NCBI GenBank assembly: GCA_036971475.1
Contig: JBAIZL010000007.1
Coordinates: 35,724,283 to 35,788,282 of the forward strand
Direction: 5' to 3'
Source of the DNA: Prosapia bicincta
Taxonomy: Eukaryota; Arthropoda; Insecta; Hemiptera; Cercopidae
DNA: 64,000 nucleotides
Shown: piece after piece, positions 34,901 through 49,036 of the stretch
Numbering within the stretch: position 1 is the stretch's first letter
Layout: each line of letters starts with the position of its first letter
Notes under the pieces: model-generated
What the model was told of the DNA's origin: nothing
The model's input: the letters and a program-made list of their open reading frames with translations, nothing else
Databases searched by the model: none
Translations under genes and position numbers: made by a program

Positions 34901-36229
34901 TTCGGGACTGCCTCTTTCTTTACTTCCTGTATGCTTGATCTTTTTGTTTAAGGCGGTTTTGCTATAATACACTTGTAAACCTTTCGGGACTGCCTCTTTC
35001 TTTACTTCCTGTATGCTTGATCTTTTTGTTTAAGGCGGTTTTGCTATAATACAATTGTAAACCTTTCTGGACTGCCTCTTTCTTTACTTCCTGTATGCTT
35101 GATCTTTTTGTTTAAGGCGGTTTTGCTATAATACAATTGTAAACCTTTCTGGGACTGTTACTTTCTCTACTTCCTGTATGCTTTGATCTTTTTGTTTAAG
35201 GCGGTTTTGCTATAATACAATTGTAAACCTTTCTGGGACTGTCACTTTCTCTACTTCCTGTATGCTTTGATCTTTTTGTTTAAGGCGGTTTTGCTATAAT
35301 ACAATTGTAAACCTTTCTGGGACTGTCACTTTCTCTACTTCCTGTATGCTTTGATCTTTTTGTTTAAGGCGGTTTTGCTATAATACAATTGTAAACCTTT
35401 CTGGGACTGTCACTTTCTCTACTTCCTGTATGCTTTGATCTTTTTGTTTAAGGCGGTTTTGCTATAATACAATTGTAAACCTTTCTGGACTGCCTCTTTC
35501 TTTACTTCCTGTATGCTTTGATCTTTTTGTTTAAGGCGGTTTTGCTATAATACAATTGTAAACCTTTCTGGACTGCCTCTTTCTTTACTTCCTGTATGCT
35601 TTGATCTTTTTGTTTAAGGCGGTTTTGCTATAATACAATTGTAAACCTTTCTGGACTGCCTCTTTCTTTACTTCCTGTATGCTTTGATCTTTTTGTTTAA
35701 GGCGGTTTTGCTATAATACAATTGTAAACCTTTCTGGGACTGTCACTTTCTCTACTTCCTGTATGCTTTGATCTTTTTGTTTAAGGCGGTTTTGCTATAA
35801 TACAATTGTAAACCTTTCTGGACTGCCTCTTTCTTTACTTCCTGTATGCTTTGATCTTTTTGTTTAAGGCGGTTTTGCTATAATACAATTGTAAACCTTT
35901 CTGGACTGCCTCTTTCTTTACTTCCTGTATGCTTTGATCTTTTTGTTTAAGGCGGTTTTGCTATAATACAATTGTAAACCTTTCTGGACTGCCTCTTTCT
36001 TTACTTCCTGTATGCTTGATCTTTTTGTTTAAGGCGGTTTTGCTATAATACACTTGTAAACCTTTCGGGACTGCCTCTTTCTTTACTTCCTGTATGCTTG
36101 ATCTTTTTGTTTAAGGCGGTTTTGCTATAATACAATTGTAAACCTTTCTGGACTGCCTCTTTCTTTACTTCCTGTATGCTTGATCTTTTTGTTTAAGGCG
36201 GTTTTGCTATAATACAATTGTAAACCTTT

Positions 36230-39200
36230 CTGGACTGCCTCTTTCTTTACTTCCTGTATGCTTTGATCTTTTTGTTTAAGACGGTTTTGCTATAATACAA
36301 TTGTAAACCTTTCTGGACTGTCACTTTCTCTACTTCCTGTATGCTTTGATCTTTTTGTTTAAGGCGGTTTTGCTATAATACAATTGTAAACCTTTCTGGG
36401 ACTGTTACTTTCTCTACTTCCTGTATGCTTTGATCTTTTTATTTAAGGCGGTTTTGCTATAATACAATTGTAAACCTTTCTGGGACTGTCACTTTCTCTA
36501 CTTCCTGTATGCTTTGATCTTTTTGTTTACGGCGGTTTTTCTATAATACACTTGTAAACCTTTCTGGGACTGTCACTTTCTCTACTTCCTGTATGCTTTG
36601 ATCTTTTTGTTTAAGGCGGTTTTGCTATAATACAATTGTAAACCTTTCTGGACTGCCTCTTTCTTTACTTCCTGTATGCTTTGATCTTTTTGTTTAAGGC
36701 GGTTTTGCTATAATACAATTGTAAACCTTTCTGGGACTGTCACTTTCTCTACTTCCTGTATGCTTTGATCTTTTTGTTTAAGGCGGTTTTGCTATAATAC
36801 AATTGTAAACCTTTCTGGGACTGTCACTTTCTCTACTTCCTGTATGCTTTGATCTTTTTGTTTAAGGCGGTTTTGCTATAATACAATTGTAAACCTTTCT
36901 GGGACTGTCACTTTCTCTACTTCCTGTATGCTTTGATCTTTTTGTTTAAGGTGGTTTTGCTATAATACAATTGTAAACCTTTCTGGACTGCCTCTTTCTT
37001 TACTTCCTGTATGCTTTGATCTTTTTGTTTAAGGCGGTTTTGCTATAATACAATTGTAAACCTTTCTGGACTGCCTCTTTCTTTACTTCCTGTATGCTTT
37101 GATCTTTTTGTTTAAGGCGGTTTTGCTATAATACAATTGTAAACCTTTCTGGACTGCCTCTTTCTTTACTTCCTGTATGCTTTGATCTTTTTGTTTAAGG
37201 CGGTTTTGCTATAATACAATTGTAAACCTTTCTGGGACTGTCACTTTCTCTACTTCCTGTATGCTTTGATCTTTTTGTTTAAGGCGGTTTTGCTATAATA
37301 CAATTGTAAACCTTTCTGGGACTGTCACTTTCTCTACTTCCTGTATGCTTTGATCTTTTTGTTTAAGGCGGTTTTGCTATAATACAATTGTAAACCTTTC
37401 TGGGACTGTCACTTTCTCTACTTCCTGTATGCTTTGATCTTTTTGTTTAAGGCGGTTTTGCTATAATACAATTCTAAACCTTTCTGGACTGCCTCTTTCT
37501 TTACTTCCTGTATGCTTTGATCTTTTTGTTTAAGACGGTTTTGCTATAATACAATTGTAAACCTTTCTGGACTGTCACTTTCTCTACTTCCTGTATGCTT
37601 TGATCTTTTTGTTTAAGGCGGTTTTGCTATAATACAATTCGAAACCTTTCTGGGACTGTCACTTTCTCTACTTCCTGTATGCTTTGATCTTTTTGTTTAA
37701 GGCGGTTTTGCTATAATACAATTGTAAACCTTTCTGGGACTGTCACTTTCTCTACTTCCTGTATGCTTTGATCTTTTTGTTTAAGGCGGTTTTTCTATAA
37801 TACACTTGTAAACCTTTCTGGGACTGTCACTTTCTCTACTTCCTGTATGCTTTGATCTTTTTGTTTAAGGCGGTTTTGCTATAATACAATTGTAAACCTT
37901 TCTGGGACTGTCACTTTCTCTACTTCCTGTATGCTTTGATCTTTTTGTTTAAGGCGGTTTTGCTATAATACAATTGTAAACCTTTCTGGGACTGTCACTT
38001 TCTCTACTTCCTGTATGCTTTGATCTTTTTGTTTAAGGCGGTTTTGCTATAATACAATTGTAAACCTTTCTGGGACTGTCACTTTCTCTACTTCCTGTAT
38101 GCTTTGATCTTTTTGTTTAAGGCGGTTTTGCTATAATACAATTCTAAACCTTTCTGGACTGCCTCTTTCTTTACTTCCTGTATGCTTTGATCTTTTTGTT
38201 TAAGGCGGTTTTGCTATAATACAATTGTAAACCTTTCTGGACTGCCTCTTTCTTTACTTCCTGTATGCTTTGATCTTTTTGTTTAAGACGGTTTTGCTAT
38301 AATACAATTGTAAACCTTTCTGGACTGTCACTTTCTCTACTTCCTGTATGCTTTGATCTTTTTGTTTAAGGCGGTTTTGCTATAATACAATTGTAAACCT
38401 TTCTGGGACTGTTACTTTCTCTACTTCCTGTATGCTTTGATCTTTTTATTTAAGGCGGTTTTGCTATAATACAATTGTAAACCTTTCTGGGACTGTCACT
38501 TTCTCTACTTCCTGTATGCTTTGATCTTTTTGTTTACGGCGGTTTTTCTATAATACACTTGTAAACCTTTCTGGGACTGTCACTTTCTCTACTTCCTGTA
38601 TGCTTTGATCTTTTTGTTTAAGGCGGTTTTGCTATAATACAATTGTAAACCTTTCTGGACTGCCTCTTTCTTTACTTCCTGTATGCTTTGATCTTTTTGT
38701 TTAAGGCGGTTTTGCTATAATACAATTGTAAACCTTTCTGGGACTGTCACTTTCTCTACTTCCTGTATGCTTTGATCTTTTTGTTTAAGGCGGTTTTGCT
38801 ATAATACAATTGTAAACCTTTCTGGGACTGTCACTTTCTCTACTTCCTGTATGCTTTGATCTTTTTGTTTAAGGCGGTTTTGCTATAATACAATTGTAAA
38901 CCTTTCTGGGACTGTCACTTTCTCTACTTCCTGTATGCTTTGATCTTTTTGTTTAAGGTGGTTTTGCTATAATACAATTGTAAACCTTTCTGGACTGCCT
39001 CTTTCTTTACTTCCTGTATGCTTTGATCTTTTTGTTTAAGGCGGTTTTGCTATAATACAATTGTAAACCTTTCTGGACTGCCTCTTTCTTTACTTCCTGT
39101 ATGCTTTGATCTTTTTGTTTAAGGCGGTTTTGCTATAATACAATTGTAAACCTTTCTGGACTGCCTCTTTCTTTACTTCCTGTATGCTTTGATCTTTTTG

Positions 39201-40245
39201 TTTAAGGCGGTTTTGCTATAATACAATTGTAAACCTTTCTGGGACTGTCACTTTCTCTACTTCCTGTATGCTTTGATCTTTTTGTTTAAGGCGGTTTTGC
39301 TATAATACAATTGTAAACCTTTCTGGGACTGTCACTTTCTCTACTTCCTGTATGCTTTGATCTTTTTGTTTAAGGCGGTTTTGCTATAATACAATTGTAA
39401 ACCTTTCTGGGACTGTCACTTTCTCTACTTCCTGTATGCTTTGATCTTTTTGTTTAAGGCGGTTTTGCTATAATACAATTCTAAACCTTTCTGGACTGCC
39501 TCTTTCTTTACTTCCTGTATGCTTTGATCTTTTTGTTTAAGACGGTTTTGCTATAATACAATTGTAAACCTTTCTGGACTGTCACTTTCTCTACTTCCTG
39601 TATGCTTTGATCTTTTTGTTTAAGGCGGTTTTGCTATAATACAATTCGAAACCTTTCTGGGACTGTCACTTTCTCTACTTCCTGTATGCTTTGATCTTTT
39701 TGTTTAAGGCGGTTTTGCTATAATACAATTGTAAACCTTTCTGGGACTGTCACTTTCTCTACTTCCTGTATGCTTTGATCTTTTTGTTTAAGGCGGTTTT
39801 TCTATAATACACTTGTAAACCTTTCTGGGACTGTCACTTTCTGTACTTCCTGTATGCTTTGATCTTTTTGTTTAAGGCGGTTTTGCTATAATACAATTGT
39901 AAACCTTTCTGGGACTGTCACTTTCTCTACTTCCTGTATGCTTTGATCTTTTTGTTTAAGGCGGTTTTGCTATAATACAATTGTAAACCTTTCTGGGACT
40001 GTCACTTTCTCTACTTCCTGTATGCTTTGATCTTTTTGTTTAAGGCGGTTTTGCTATAATACAATTGTAAACCTTTCTGGGACTGTCACTTTCTCTACTT
40101 CCTGTATGCTTTGATCTTTTTGTTTAAGGCGGTTTTGCTATAATACAATTCTAAACCTTTCTGGACTGCCTCTTTCTTTACTTCCTGTATGCTTTGATCT
40201 TTTTGTTTAAGGCGGTTTTGCTATAATACAATTGTAAACCTTTCT
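36230..40245. repeat. 2007-bp higher-order duplication within the 84-bp satellite
   Basis: The order of private variants in about 36230-38237 repeats in about 38237-40245: AAGACGG (36279/38286), GTTACTTTCTC, the unusual CTTTTTATTTAAGG, TTTACGGCGG, AAGGTGG, AAGACGG, ATTCGAAACC and GGTTTTTCTATAATACACTT. Offsets are 2006-2008 bp each, about 24 units. One private change in the second copy is CTGTACTTCC near 39841. Confidence 0.88.
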
Positions 40246-43200
40246 GGGACTGTCACTTTCTCTACTTCCTGTATGCTTTGATCTTTTTGTTTAAGGCGGT
40301 TTTGCTATAATACAATTGTAAACCTTTCTGGGACTGTCACTTTCTCTACTTCCTGTATGCTTTGATCTTTTTGTTTAAGGCGGTTTTGCTATAATACAAT
40401 TGTAAACCTTTCTGGGACTGTCACTTTCTCTACTTCCTGTATGCTTTGATCTTTTTGTTTAAGGCGGTTTTGCTATAATACAATTGTAAACCTTTCTGGG
40501 ACTGTCACTTTCTCTACTTCCTGTATGCTTTGATCTTTTTGTTTAAGGCGGTTTTGCTATAATACAATTGTAAACCTTTCTGGACTGCCTCTTTCTTTAC
40601 TTCCTGTATGCTTTGATCTTTTTGTTTAAGGCGGTTTTGCTATAATACAATTGTAAACCTTTCTGGACTGCCTCTTTCTTTACTTCCTGTATGCTTTGAT
40701 CTTTTTGTTTAAGGCGGTTTTGCTATAATACAATTGTAAACCTTTCTGGACTGCCTCTTTCTTTACTTCCTGTATGCTTTGATCTTTTTGTTTAAGGCGG
40801 TTTTGCTATAATACAATTGTAAACCTTTCTGGGACTGTCACTTTCTCTACTTCCTGTATGCTTTGATCTTTTTGTTTAAGGCGGTTTTGCTATAATACAA
40901 TTGTAAACCTTTCTGGACTGCCTCTTTCTTTACTTCCTGTATGCTTTGATCTTTTTGTTTAAGGCGGTTTTGCTATAATACAATTGTAAACCTTTCTGGA
41001 CTGCCTCTTTCTTTACTTCCTGTATGCTTTGATCTATTTGTTTAAGGCGGTTTTGCTATAATACAATTGTAAACCTTTCTGGACTGCCTCTTTCTTTACT
41101 TCCTGTATGCTTGATCTTTTTGTTTAAGGCGGTTTTGCTATAATACACTTGTAAACCTTTCGGGACTGCCTCTTTCTTTACTTCCTGTATGCTTGATCTT
41201 TTTGTTTAAGGCGGTTTTGCTATAATACAATTGTAAACCTTTCTGGACTGCCTCTTTCTTTACTTCCTGTATGCTTGATCTTATTGTTTAAGGCGGTTTT
41301 GCTATAATACAATTGTAAACCTTTCTGGACTGCCTCTTTCTTTACTTCCTGTATGCTTTGATCTTTTTGTTTAAGACGGTTTTGCTATAATACAATTGTA
41401 AACCTTTCTGGACTGTCACTTTCTCTACTTCCTGTATGCTTTGATCTTTTTGTTTAAGGCGGTTTTGCTATAATACAATTGTAAACCTTTCTGGGACTGT
41501 TACTTTCTCTACTTCCTGTATGCTTTGATCTTTTTGTTTAAGGCGGTTTTGCTATAATACAATTGTAAACCTTTCTGGGACTGTCACTTTCTCTACTTCC
41601 TGTATGCTTTGATCTTTTTGTTTACGGCGGTTTTTCTATAATACACTTGTAAACCTTTCTGGGACTGTCACTTTCTCTACTTCCTGTATGCTTTGATCTT
41701 TTTGTTTAAGGCGGTTTTGCTATAATACAATTGTAAACCTTTCTGGACTGCCTCTTTCTTTACTTCCTGTATGCTTTGATCTTTTTGTTTAAGGCGGTTT
41801 TGCTATAATACAATTGTAAACCTTTCTGGGACTGTCACTTTCTCTACTTCCTGTATGCTTTGATCTTTTTGTTTAAGGCGGTTTTGCTATAATACAATTG
41901 TAAACCTTTCTGGGACTGTCACTTTCTCTACTTCCTGTATGCTTTGATCTTTTTGTTTAAGGCGGTTTTGCTATAATACAATTGTAAACCTTTCTGGGAC
42001 TGTCACTCTCTCTACTTCCTGTATGCTTTGATCTTTTTGTTTAAGGCGGTTTTGCTATAATACAATTGTAAACCTTTCTGGGACTGTCACTTTCTCTACT
42101 TCCTGTATGCTTTGATCTTTTTGTTTAAGGTGGTTTTGCTATAATACAATTGTAAACCTTTCTGGACTGCCTCTTTCTTTACTTCCTGTATGCTTTGATC
42201 TTTTTGTTTAAGGCGGTTTTGCTATAATACAATTGTAAACCTTTCTGGACTGCCTCTTTCTTTACTTCCTGTATGCTTTGATCTTTTTGTTTAAGGCGGT
42301 TTTGCTATAATACAATTGTAAACCTTTCTGGACTGCCTCTTTCTTTACTTCCTGTATGCTTTGATCTTTTTGTTTAAGGCGGTTTTGCTATAATACAATT
42401 GTAAACCTTTCTGGGACTGTCACTTTCTCTACTTCCTGTATGCTTTGATCTTTTTGTTTAAGGCGGTTTTGCTATAATACAATTGTAAACCTTTCTGGAC
42501 TGCCTCTTTCTTTACTTCCTGTATGCTTTGATCTTTTTGTTTAAGGCGGTTTTGCTATAATACAATTGTAAACCTTTCTGGACTGCCTCTTTCTTTACTT
42601 CCTGTATGCTTTGATCTTTTTGTTTAAGGCGGTTTTGCTATAATACAATTGTAAACCTTTCTGGACTGCCTCTTTCTTTACTTCCTGTATGCTTGATCTT
42701 TTTGTTTAAGGCGGTTTTGCTATAATACACTTGTAAACCTTTCGGGACTGCCTCTTTCTTTACTTCCTGTATGCTTGATCTTTTTGTTTAAGGCGGTTTT
42801 GCTATAATACAATTGTAAACCTTTCTGGACTGCCTCTTTCTTTACTTCCTGTATGCTTGATCTTTTTGTTTAAGGCGGTTTTGCTATAATACAATTGTAA
42901 ACCTTTCTGGACTGCCTCTTTCTTTACTTCCTGTATGCTTGATCTTTTTGTTTAAGGCGGTTTTGCTATAATACACTTGTAAACCTTTCGGGACTGCCTC
43001 TTTCTTTACTTCCTGTATGCTTGATCTTTTTGTTTAAGGCGGTTTTGCTATAATACAATTGTAAACCTTTCTGGACTGCCTCTTTCTTTACTTCCTGTAT
43101 GCTTGATCTTTTTGTTTAAGGCGGTTTTGCTATAATACACTTGTAAACCTTTCGGGACTGCCTCTTTCTTTACTTCCTGTATGCTTGATCTTTTTGTTTA

Positions 43201-46200
43201 AGGCGGTTTTACTATAATACAATTGTAAACCTTTCTGGACTGCCTCTTTCTTTACTTCCTGTATGCTTTGTTCTTTTTGTTTAAGGCGGTTTTGCTATAA
43301 TACAATTGTAAACCTTTCTGGACTGCCTCTTTCTTTACTTCCTGTATGCTTTGATCTTTTTGTTTAAGGCGGTTTTGCTATAATACAATTGTAAACCTTT
43401 CTGGACTGCCTCTTTCTTTACTTCCTGTATGCTTGATCTTTTTGTTTAAGGCGGTTTTGCTATAATACACTTGTAAACCTTTCGGGACTGCCTCTTTCTT
43501 TACTTCCTGTATGCTTGATCTTTTTGTTTAAGGCGGTTTTGCTATAATACACTTGTAAACCTTTCTGGACTGCCTCTTTCTTTACTTCCTGTATGCTTGA
43601 TCTTTTTGTTTAAGGCGGTTTTGCTATAATACACTTGTAAACCTTTAGGGACTGCCTCTTTCTTTACTTCCTGTATGCTTGATCTTTTTGTTTAAGGCGG
43701 TTTTGCTATAATACACTTGTAAACCTTTCGGGACTGCCTCTTTCTTTACTTCCTGTATGCTTGATCTTTTTGTTTAAGGCGGTTTTGCTATAATACAATT
43801 GTAAACCTTTCTGGACTGCCTCTTTCTTTACTTCCTGTATGCTTGATCTTTTTGTTTAAGGCGGTTTTGCTATAATACAATTGTAAACCTTTCTGGACTG
43901 CCTCTTTCTTTACTTCCTGTATGCTTGATCTTTTTGTTTAAGGCGGTTTTGCTATAATACAATTGTAAACCTTTCTGGACTGCCTCTTTCTTTACTTCCT
44001 GTATGCTTTGATCTTTTTTTTAAGGCGGTTTTGCTATAATACAATTGTAAACCTTTCTGGACTGCCTCTTTCTTTACTTCCTGTATGCTTGATCTTTTTG
44101 TTTAAGGCGGTTTTGCTATAATACACTTGTAAACCTTTCGGGACTGCCTCTTTCTTTACTTCCTGTATGCTTGATCTTTTTGTTTAAGGCGGTTTTGCTA
44201 TAATACAATTGTAAACCTTTCTGGACTGCCTCTTTCTTTACTTCCTGTATGCTTGATCTTTTTGTTTAAGGCGGTTTTGCTATAATACACTTGTAAACCT
44301 TTCGGGACTGCCTCTTTCTTTACTTCCTGTATGCTTGATCTTTTTGTTTAAGGCGGTTTTGCTATAATACTATTGTAAACCTTTCTGGACTGCCTCTTTC
44401 TTTACTTCCTGTATGCTTGATCTTTTTGTTTAAGGCGGTTTTGCTATAATACACTTGTAAACCTTTCGGGACTGCCTCTTTCTTTACTTCCTGTATGCTT
44501 GATCTTTTTGTTTAAGGCGGTTTTGCTATAATACACTTGTAAACCTTTCGGGACTGCCTCTTTCTTTACTTCCTGTATGCTTGATCTTTTTGTTTAAGGC
44601 GGTTTTGCTATAATACAATTGTAAACCTTTCTGGACTGCCTCTTTCTTTACTTCCTGTATGCTTGATCTTTTTGTTTAAAGCGGTTTTGCTATAATACAA
44701 TTGTAAACCTTTCTGGACTGCCTCTTTCTTTACTTCCTGTATGCTTGATCTTTTTGTTTAAGGCGGTTTTGCTATAATACAATTGTAAACCTTTCTGGAC
44801 TGCTCTTTCTTTACTTCCTGTATGCTTGATCTTTTTGTTTAAGGCGGTTTTGCTATAATACACTTGTAAACCTTTCGGGACTGCCTCTTTCTTTACTTCC
44901 TGTATGCTTGATCTTTTTGTTTAAGGCGGTTTTGCTATAATACAATTGTAAACCTTTCTGGACTGCCTCTTTCTTTACTTCCTGTATGCTTGATCTTTTT
45001 GTTTAAGGCGGTTTTGCTATAATACACTTGTAAACCTTTCGGGATTGCCTCTTTCTTTACTTCCTGTATGCTTGATCTTTTTGTTTAAGGCGGTTTTGCT
45101 ATAATACAATTGTAAACCTTTCTGGACTGCCTCTTTCTTTACTTCCTGTATGCTTGATCTTTTTGTTTAAGGCGGTTTTGCTATAATACAATTGTAAACC
45201 TTTCTGGACTGCCTCTTTCTTTACTTCCTGTATGCTTGATCTTTTTGTTTAAGGCGGTTTTGCTATAATACAATTGTAAACCTTTCTGGACTGCCTCTTT
45301 CTTTACTTCCTGTATGCTTGATCTTTTTGTTTAAGGCGGTTTTGCTATAATACAATTGTAAACCTTTCTGGACTGCCTCTTTCTTTACTTCCTGTATGCT
45401 TGATCTTTTTGTTTAAGGCGGTTTTGCTATAATACACTTGTAAACCTTTCTGGACTGCCTCTTTCTTTACTTCCTGTATGCTTGATCTTTTTGTTTAAGG
45501 CGGTTTTGCTATAATACAATTGTAAACCTTTCTGGACTGCCTCTTTCTTTACTTCCTGTATGCTTGATCTTTTTGTTTAAGGCGGTTTTGCTATAATACA
45601 ATTGTAAACCTTTCTGGACTGCCTCTTTCTTTACTTCCTGTATGCTTGATCTTTTTGTTTAAGGCGGTTTTGCTATAATACACTTGTAAACCTTTCGGGA
45701 CTGCCTCTTTCTTTACTTCCTGTATGCTTGATCTTTTTGTTTAAGGCGGTTTTGCTATAATACAATTGTAAACCTTTCTGGACTGCCTCTTTCTTTACTT
45801 CCTGTATGCTTGATCTTTTTGTTTAAGGCGGTTTTGCTATAATACAATTGTAAACCTTTCTGGACTGCCTCTTTCTTTACTTCCTGTATGCTTGATCTTT
45901 TTGTTTAAGGCGGTTTTGCTATAATACACTTGTAAACCTTTCGGGACTGCCTCTTTCTTTACTTCCTGTATGCTTGATCTTTTTGTTTAAGGCGGTTTTG
46001 CTATAATACAATTGTAAACCTTTCTGGACTGCCTCTTTCTTTACTTCCTGTATGCTTGATCTTTTTGTTATAGGCGGTTTTGCTATAATACAATTGTAAA
46101 CCTTTCTGGACTGCCTCTTTCTATACTTCCTGTATGCTTGATCTTTTTGTTTAAGGCGGTTTTGCTATAATACACTTGTAAACCTTTCGGGACTGCCTCT

Positions 46201-48910
46201 TTCTTTACTTCCTGTATGCTTGATCTTTTTGTTTAAGGCGGTTTTGCTATAATACACTTGTAAACCTTTCGGGACTGCCTCTTTCTCTACTTCCTGTATG
46301 CTTTGATCTTTTTGTTTAAGGCGGTTTTGCTATAATACAATTGTAAACCTTTCTGGGACTGTCACTTTCTCTACTTCCTGTATGCTTGATCTTTTTGTTT
46401 AAGGCGGTTTTGCTATAATACACTTGTAAACCTTTCGGGACTGCCTCTTTCTCTACTTCCTGTATGCTTTGATCTTTTTGTTTAAGGCGGTTTTGCTATA
46501 ATACACTTGTAAACCTTTCTGGGACTGCCTCTTTCTTTACTTCCTGTATGCTTGATCTTTTTGTTTAAGGCGGTTTTGCTATAATACAATTGTAAACCTT
46601 TCGGGACTGCCTCTTTCTCTACTTCCTGTATGCTTTGATCTTTTTGTTTAAGGCGGTTTTGCTATAATACAATTGTAAACCTTTCTGGGACTGTCACTTT
46701 CTCTACTTCCTGTATGCTTTGATCTTTTTGTTTAAGGCGGTTTTGCTATAATACAATTGTAAACCTTTCTGGACTGCCTCTTTCTCTACTTCCTGTATGC
46801 TTTGATCTTTTTGTTTAAGGCGGTTTTGCTATAATACAATTGTAAACCTTTCGGGACTGCCTCTTTCTCTACTTCCTGTATGCTTTGATCTTTTTGTTTA
46901 AGGCGGTTTTGCTATAATACAATTGTAAACCTTTCTGGGACTGTCACTTTCTCTACTTCCTGTATGCTTTGATCTTTTTGTTTAAGGCGGTTTTGCTATA
47001 ATACACTTGTAAACCTTTCGGGACTGCCTCTTTCTCTACTTCCTGTATGCTTTGATCTTTTTGTTTAAGGCGGTTTTGCTATAATACACTTGTAAACCTT
47101 TCTGGGACTGCCTCTTTCTTTACTTCCTGTATGCTTGATCTTTTTGTTTAAGGCGGTTTTGCTATAATACACTTGTAAACCTTTCGGGACTGCCTCTTTC
47201 TCTACTTCCTGTATGCTTTGATCTTTTTGTTTAAGGCGGTTTTGCTATAATACAATTGTAAACCTTTCTGGGACTGTCACTTTCTCTACTTCCTGTATGC
47301 TTTGATCTTTTTGTTTAAGGCGGTTTTGCTATAATACAATTGTAAACCTTTCTGGACTGCCTCTTTCTCTACTTCCTGTATGCTTTGATCTTTTTGTTTA
47401 AGGCGGTTTTGCTATAATACAATTGTAAACCTTTCTGGACTGCCTCTTTCTTTACTTCCTGTATGCTTTGATCTTTTTGTTTAAGGCGGTTTTGCTATAA
47501 TACAATTGTAAACCTTTCTGGACTGCCTCTTTCTTTACTTCCTGTATGCTTTGATCTTTTTGTTTAAGGCGGTTTTGCTATAATACACTTGTAAACCTTT
47601 CGGGACTGCCTCTTTCTCTACTTCCTGTATGCTTTGATCTTTTTGTTTAAGGCGGTTTTGCTATAATACAATTGTAAACCTTTCTGGGACTGTCACTTTC
47701 TCTACTTCCTGTATGCTTTGATCTTTTTGTTTAAGGCGGTTTTGCTATAATACAATTGTAAACCTTTCTGGGACTGTCACTTTCTCTACTTCCTGTATGC
47801 TTGATCTTTTTGTTTAAGGCGGTTTTGCTATAATACACTTGTAAACCTTTCGGGACTGCCTCTTTCTCTACTTCCTGTATGCTTTGATCTTTTTGTTTAA
47901 GGCGGTTTTGCTATAATACACTTGTAAACCTTTCTGGGACTGCCTCTTTCTTTACTTCCTGTATGCTTGATCTTTTTGTTTAAGGCGGTTTTGCTATAAT
48001 ACACTTGTAAACCTTTCGGGACTGCCTCTTTCTCTACTTCCTGTATGCTTTGATCTTTTTGTTTAAGGCGGTTTTGCTATAATACACTTGTAAACCTTTC
48101 GGGACTGCCTCTTTCTCTACTTCCTGTATGCTTTGATCTTTTTGTTTAAGGCGGTTTTGCTATAATACACTTGTAAACCTTTCGGGACTGCCTCTTTCTT
48201 TACTTCCTGTATGCTTGATCTTTTTGTTTAAGGCGGTTTTGCTATAATACACTTGTAAACCTTTCTGGGACTGCCTCTTTCTTTACTTCCTGTATGCTTG
48301 ATCTTTTTGTTTAAGGCGGTTTTGCTATAATACACTTGTAAACCTTTCGGGACTGCCTCTTTCTCTACTTCCTGTATGCTTTGATCTTTTTGTTTAAGGC
48401 GGTTTTGCTATAATACAATTGTAAACCTTTCTGGGACTGTCACTTTCTCTACTTCCTGTATGCTTTGATCTTTTTGTTTAAGGCGGTTTTGCTATAATAC
48501 AATTGTAAACCTTTCTGGACTGCCTCTTTCTTTACTTCCTGTATGCTTGATCTTTTTGTTTAAGGCGGTTTTTCTATAATACAATTGTAAACCTTTCTGG
48601 GACTGTCACTTTCTCTACTTCCTGTATGCTTTGATCTTTTTGTTTAAGGCGGTTTTGCTATAATACAATTGTAAACCTTTCTGGGACTGTCACTTTCTCT
48701 ACTTCCTGTATGCTTTGATCTTTTTGTTTAAGGCGGTTTTTCTATAATACAATTGTAAACCTTTCTGGGACTGTCACTTTCTCTACTTCCTGTATGCTTT
48801 GATCTTTTTGTTTAAGGCGGTTTTGCTATAATACAATTGTAAACCTTTCTGGGACTGTCACTTTCTCTACTTCCTGTATGCTTTGATCTTTTTGTTTAAG
48901 GCGGTTTTTC

Positions 48911-49036
48911 TTTAGTTAATTCTTCTTCACGTTTCTTCTAGTAAACTGTATCTACATTTAAAATGAGTTTATTATTTTTTTAAAATTTTGAGTTCTAAAA
49001 TTTGCCAATATATTTTTTAGCACAATACATATATAC
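48911..49036. other. short AT-rich spacer
   Basis: Non-repetitive linker between the 84-bp and 58-bp arrays; nothing recognised. Confidence 0.6.

Larger units (their letters stand above)
25953..48910. repeat. giant 82-84-bp satellite array, about 275 copies
   Basis: The full unit is 84 bp (TTTAAGGCGG at 26111 and 26195): GGACTGTCACTTTCTCTAC, TTCCTGTATGCTTTGATC, TTTTTGTTTAAGGCGG, TTTTGCTATAATACAATTG, TAAACCTTTCTG. Three main types exist: TCTGGGACTGTCACTTTCTC (84 bp), TCTGGACTGCCTCTTTCTTT (83 bp), and a type with GCTTGATC lacking one T, often with CACTTGTAAACCTTTCGGG (82-83 bp). The 84-bp type dominates the left part, the GCTTGATC type dominates about 42.6-46.2 kb, and mixed types follow to 48.9 kb. 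There are no insertions of other sequence and no inverted units. It fills about 36% of the window. Confidence 0.98.

Noticed and set aside
25953..48910. CRISPR-like array because of regularly spaced repeats
   Set aside because: The whole 84-bp unit is repeated with no unique spacers, and the context is eukaryotic.
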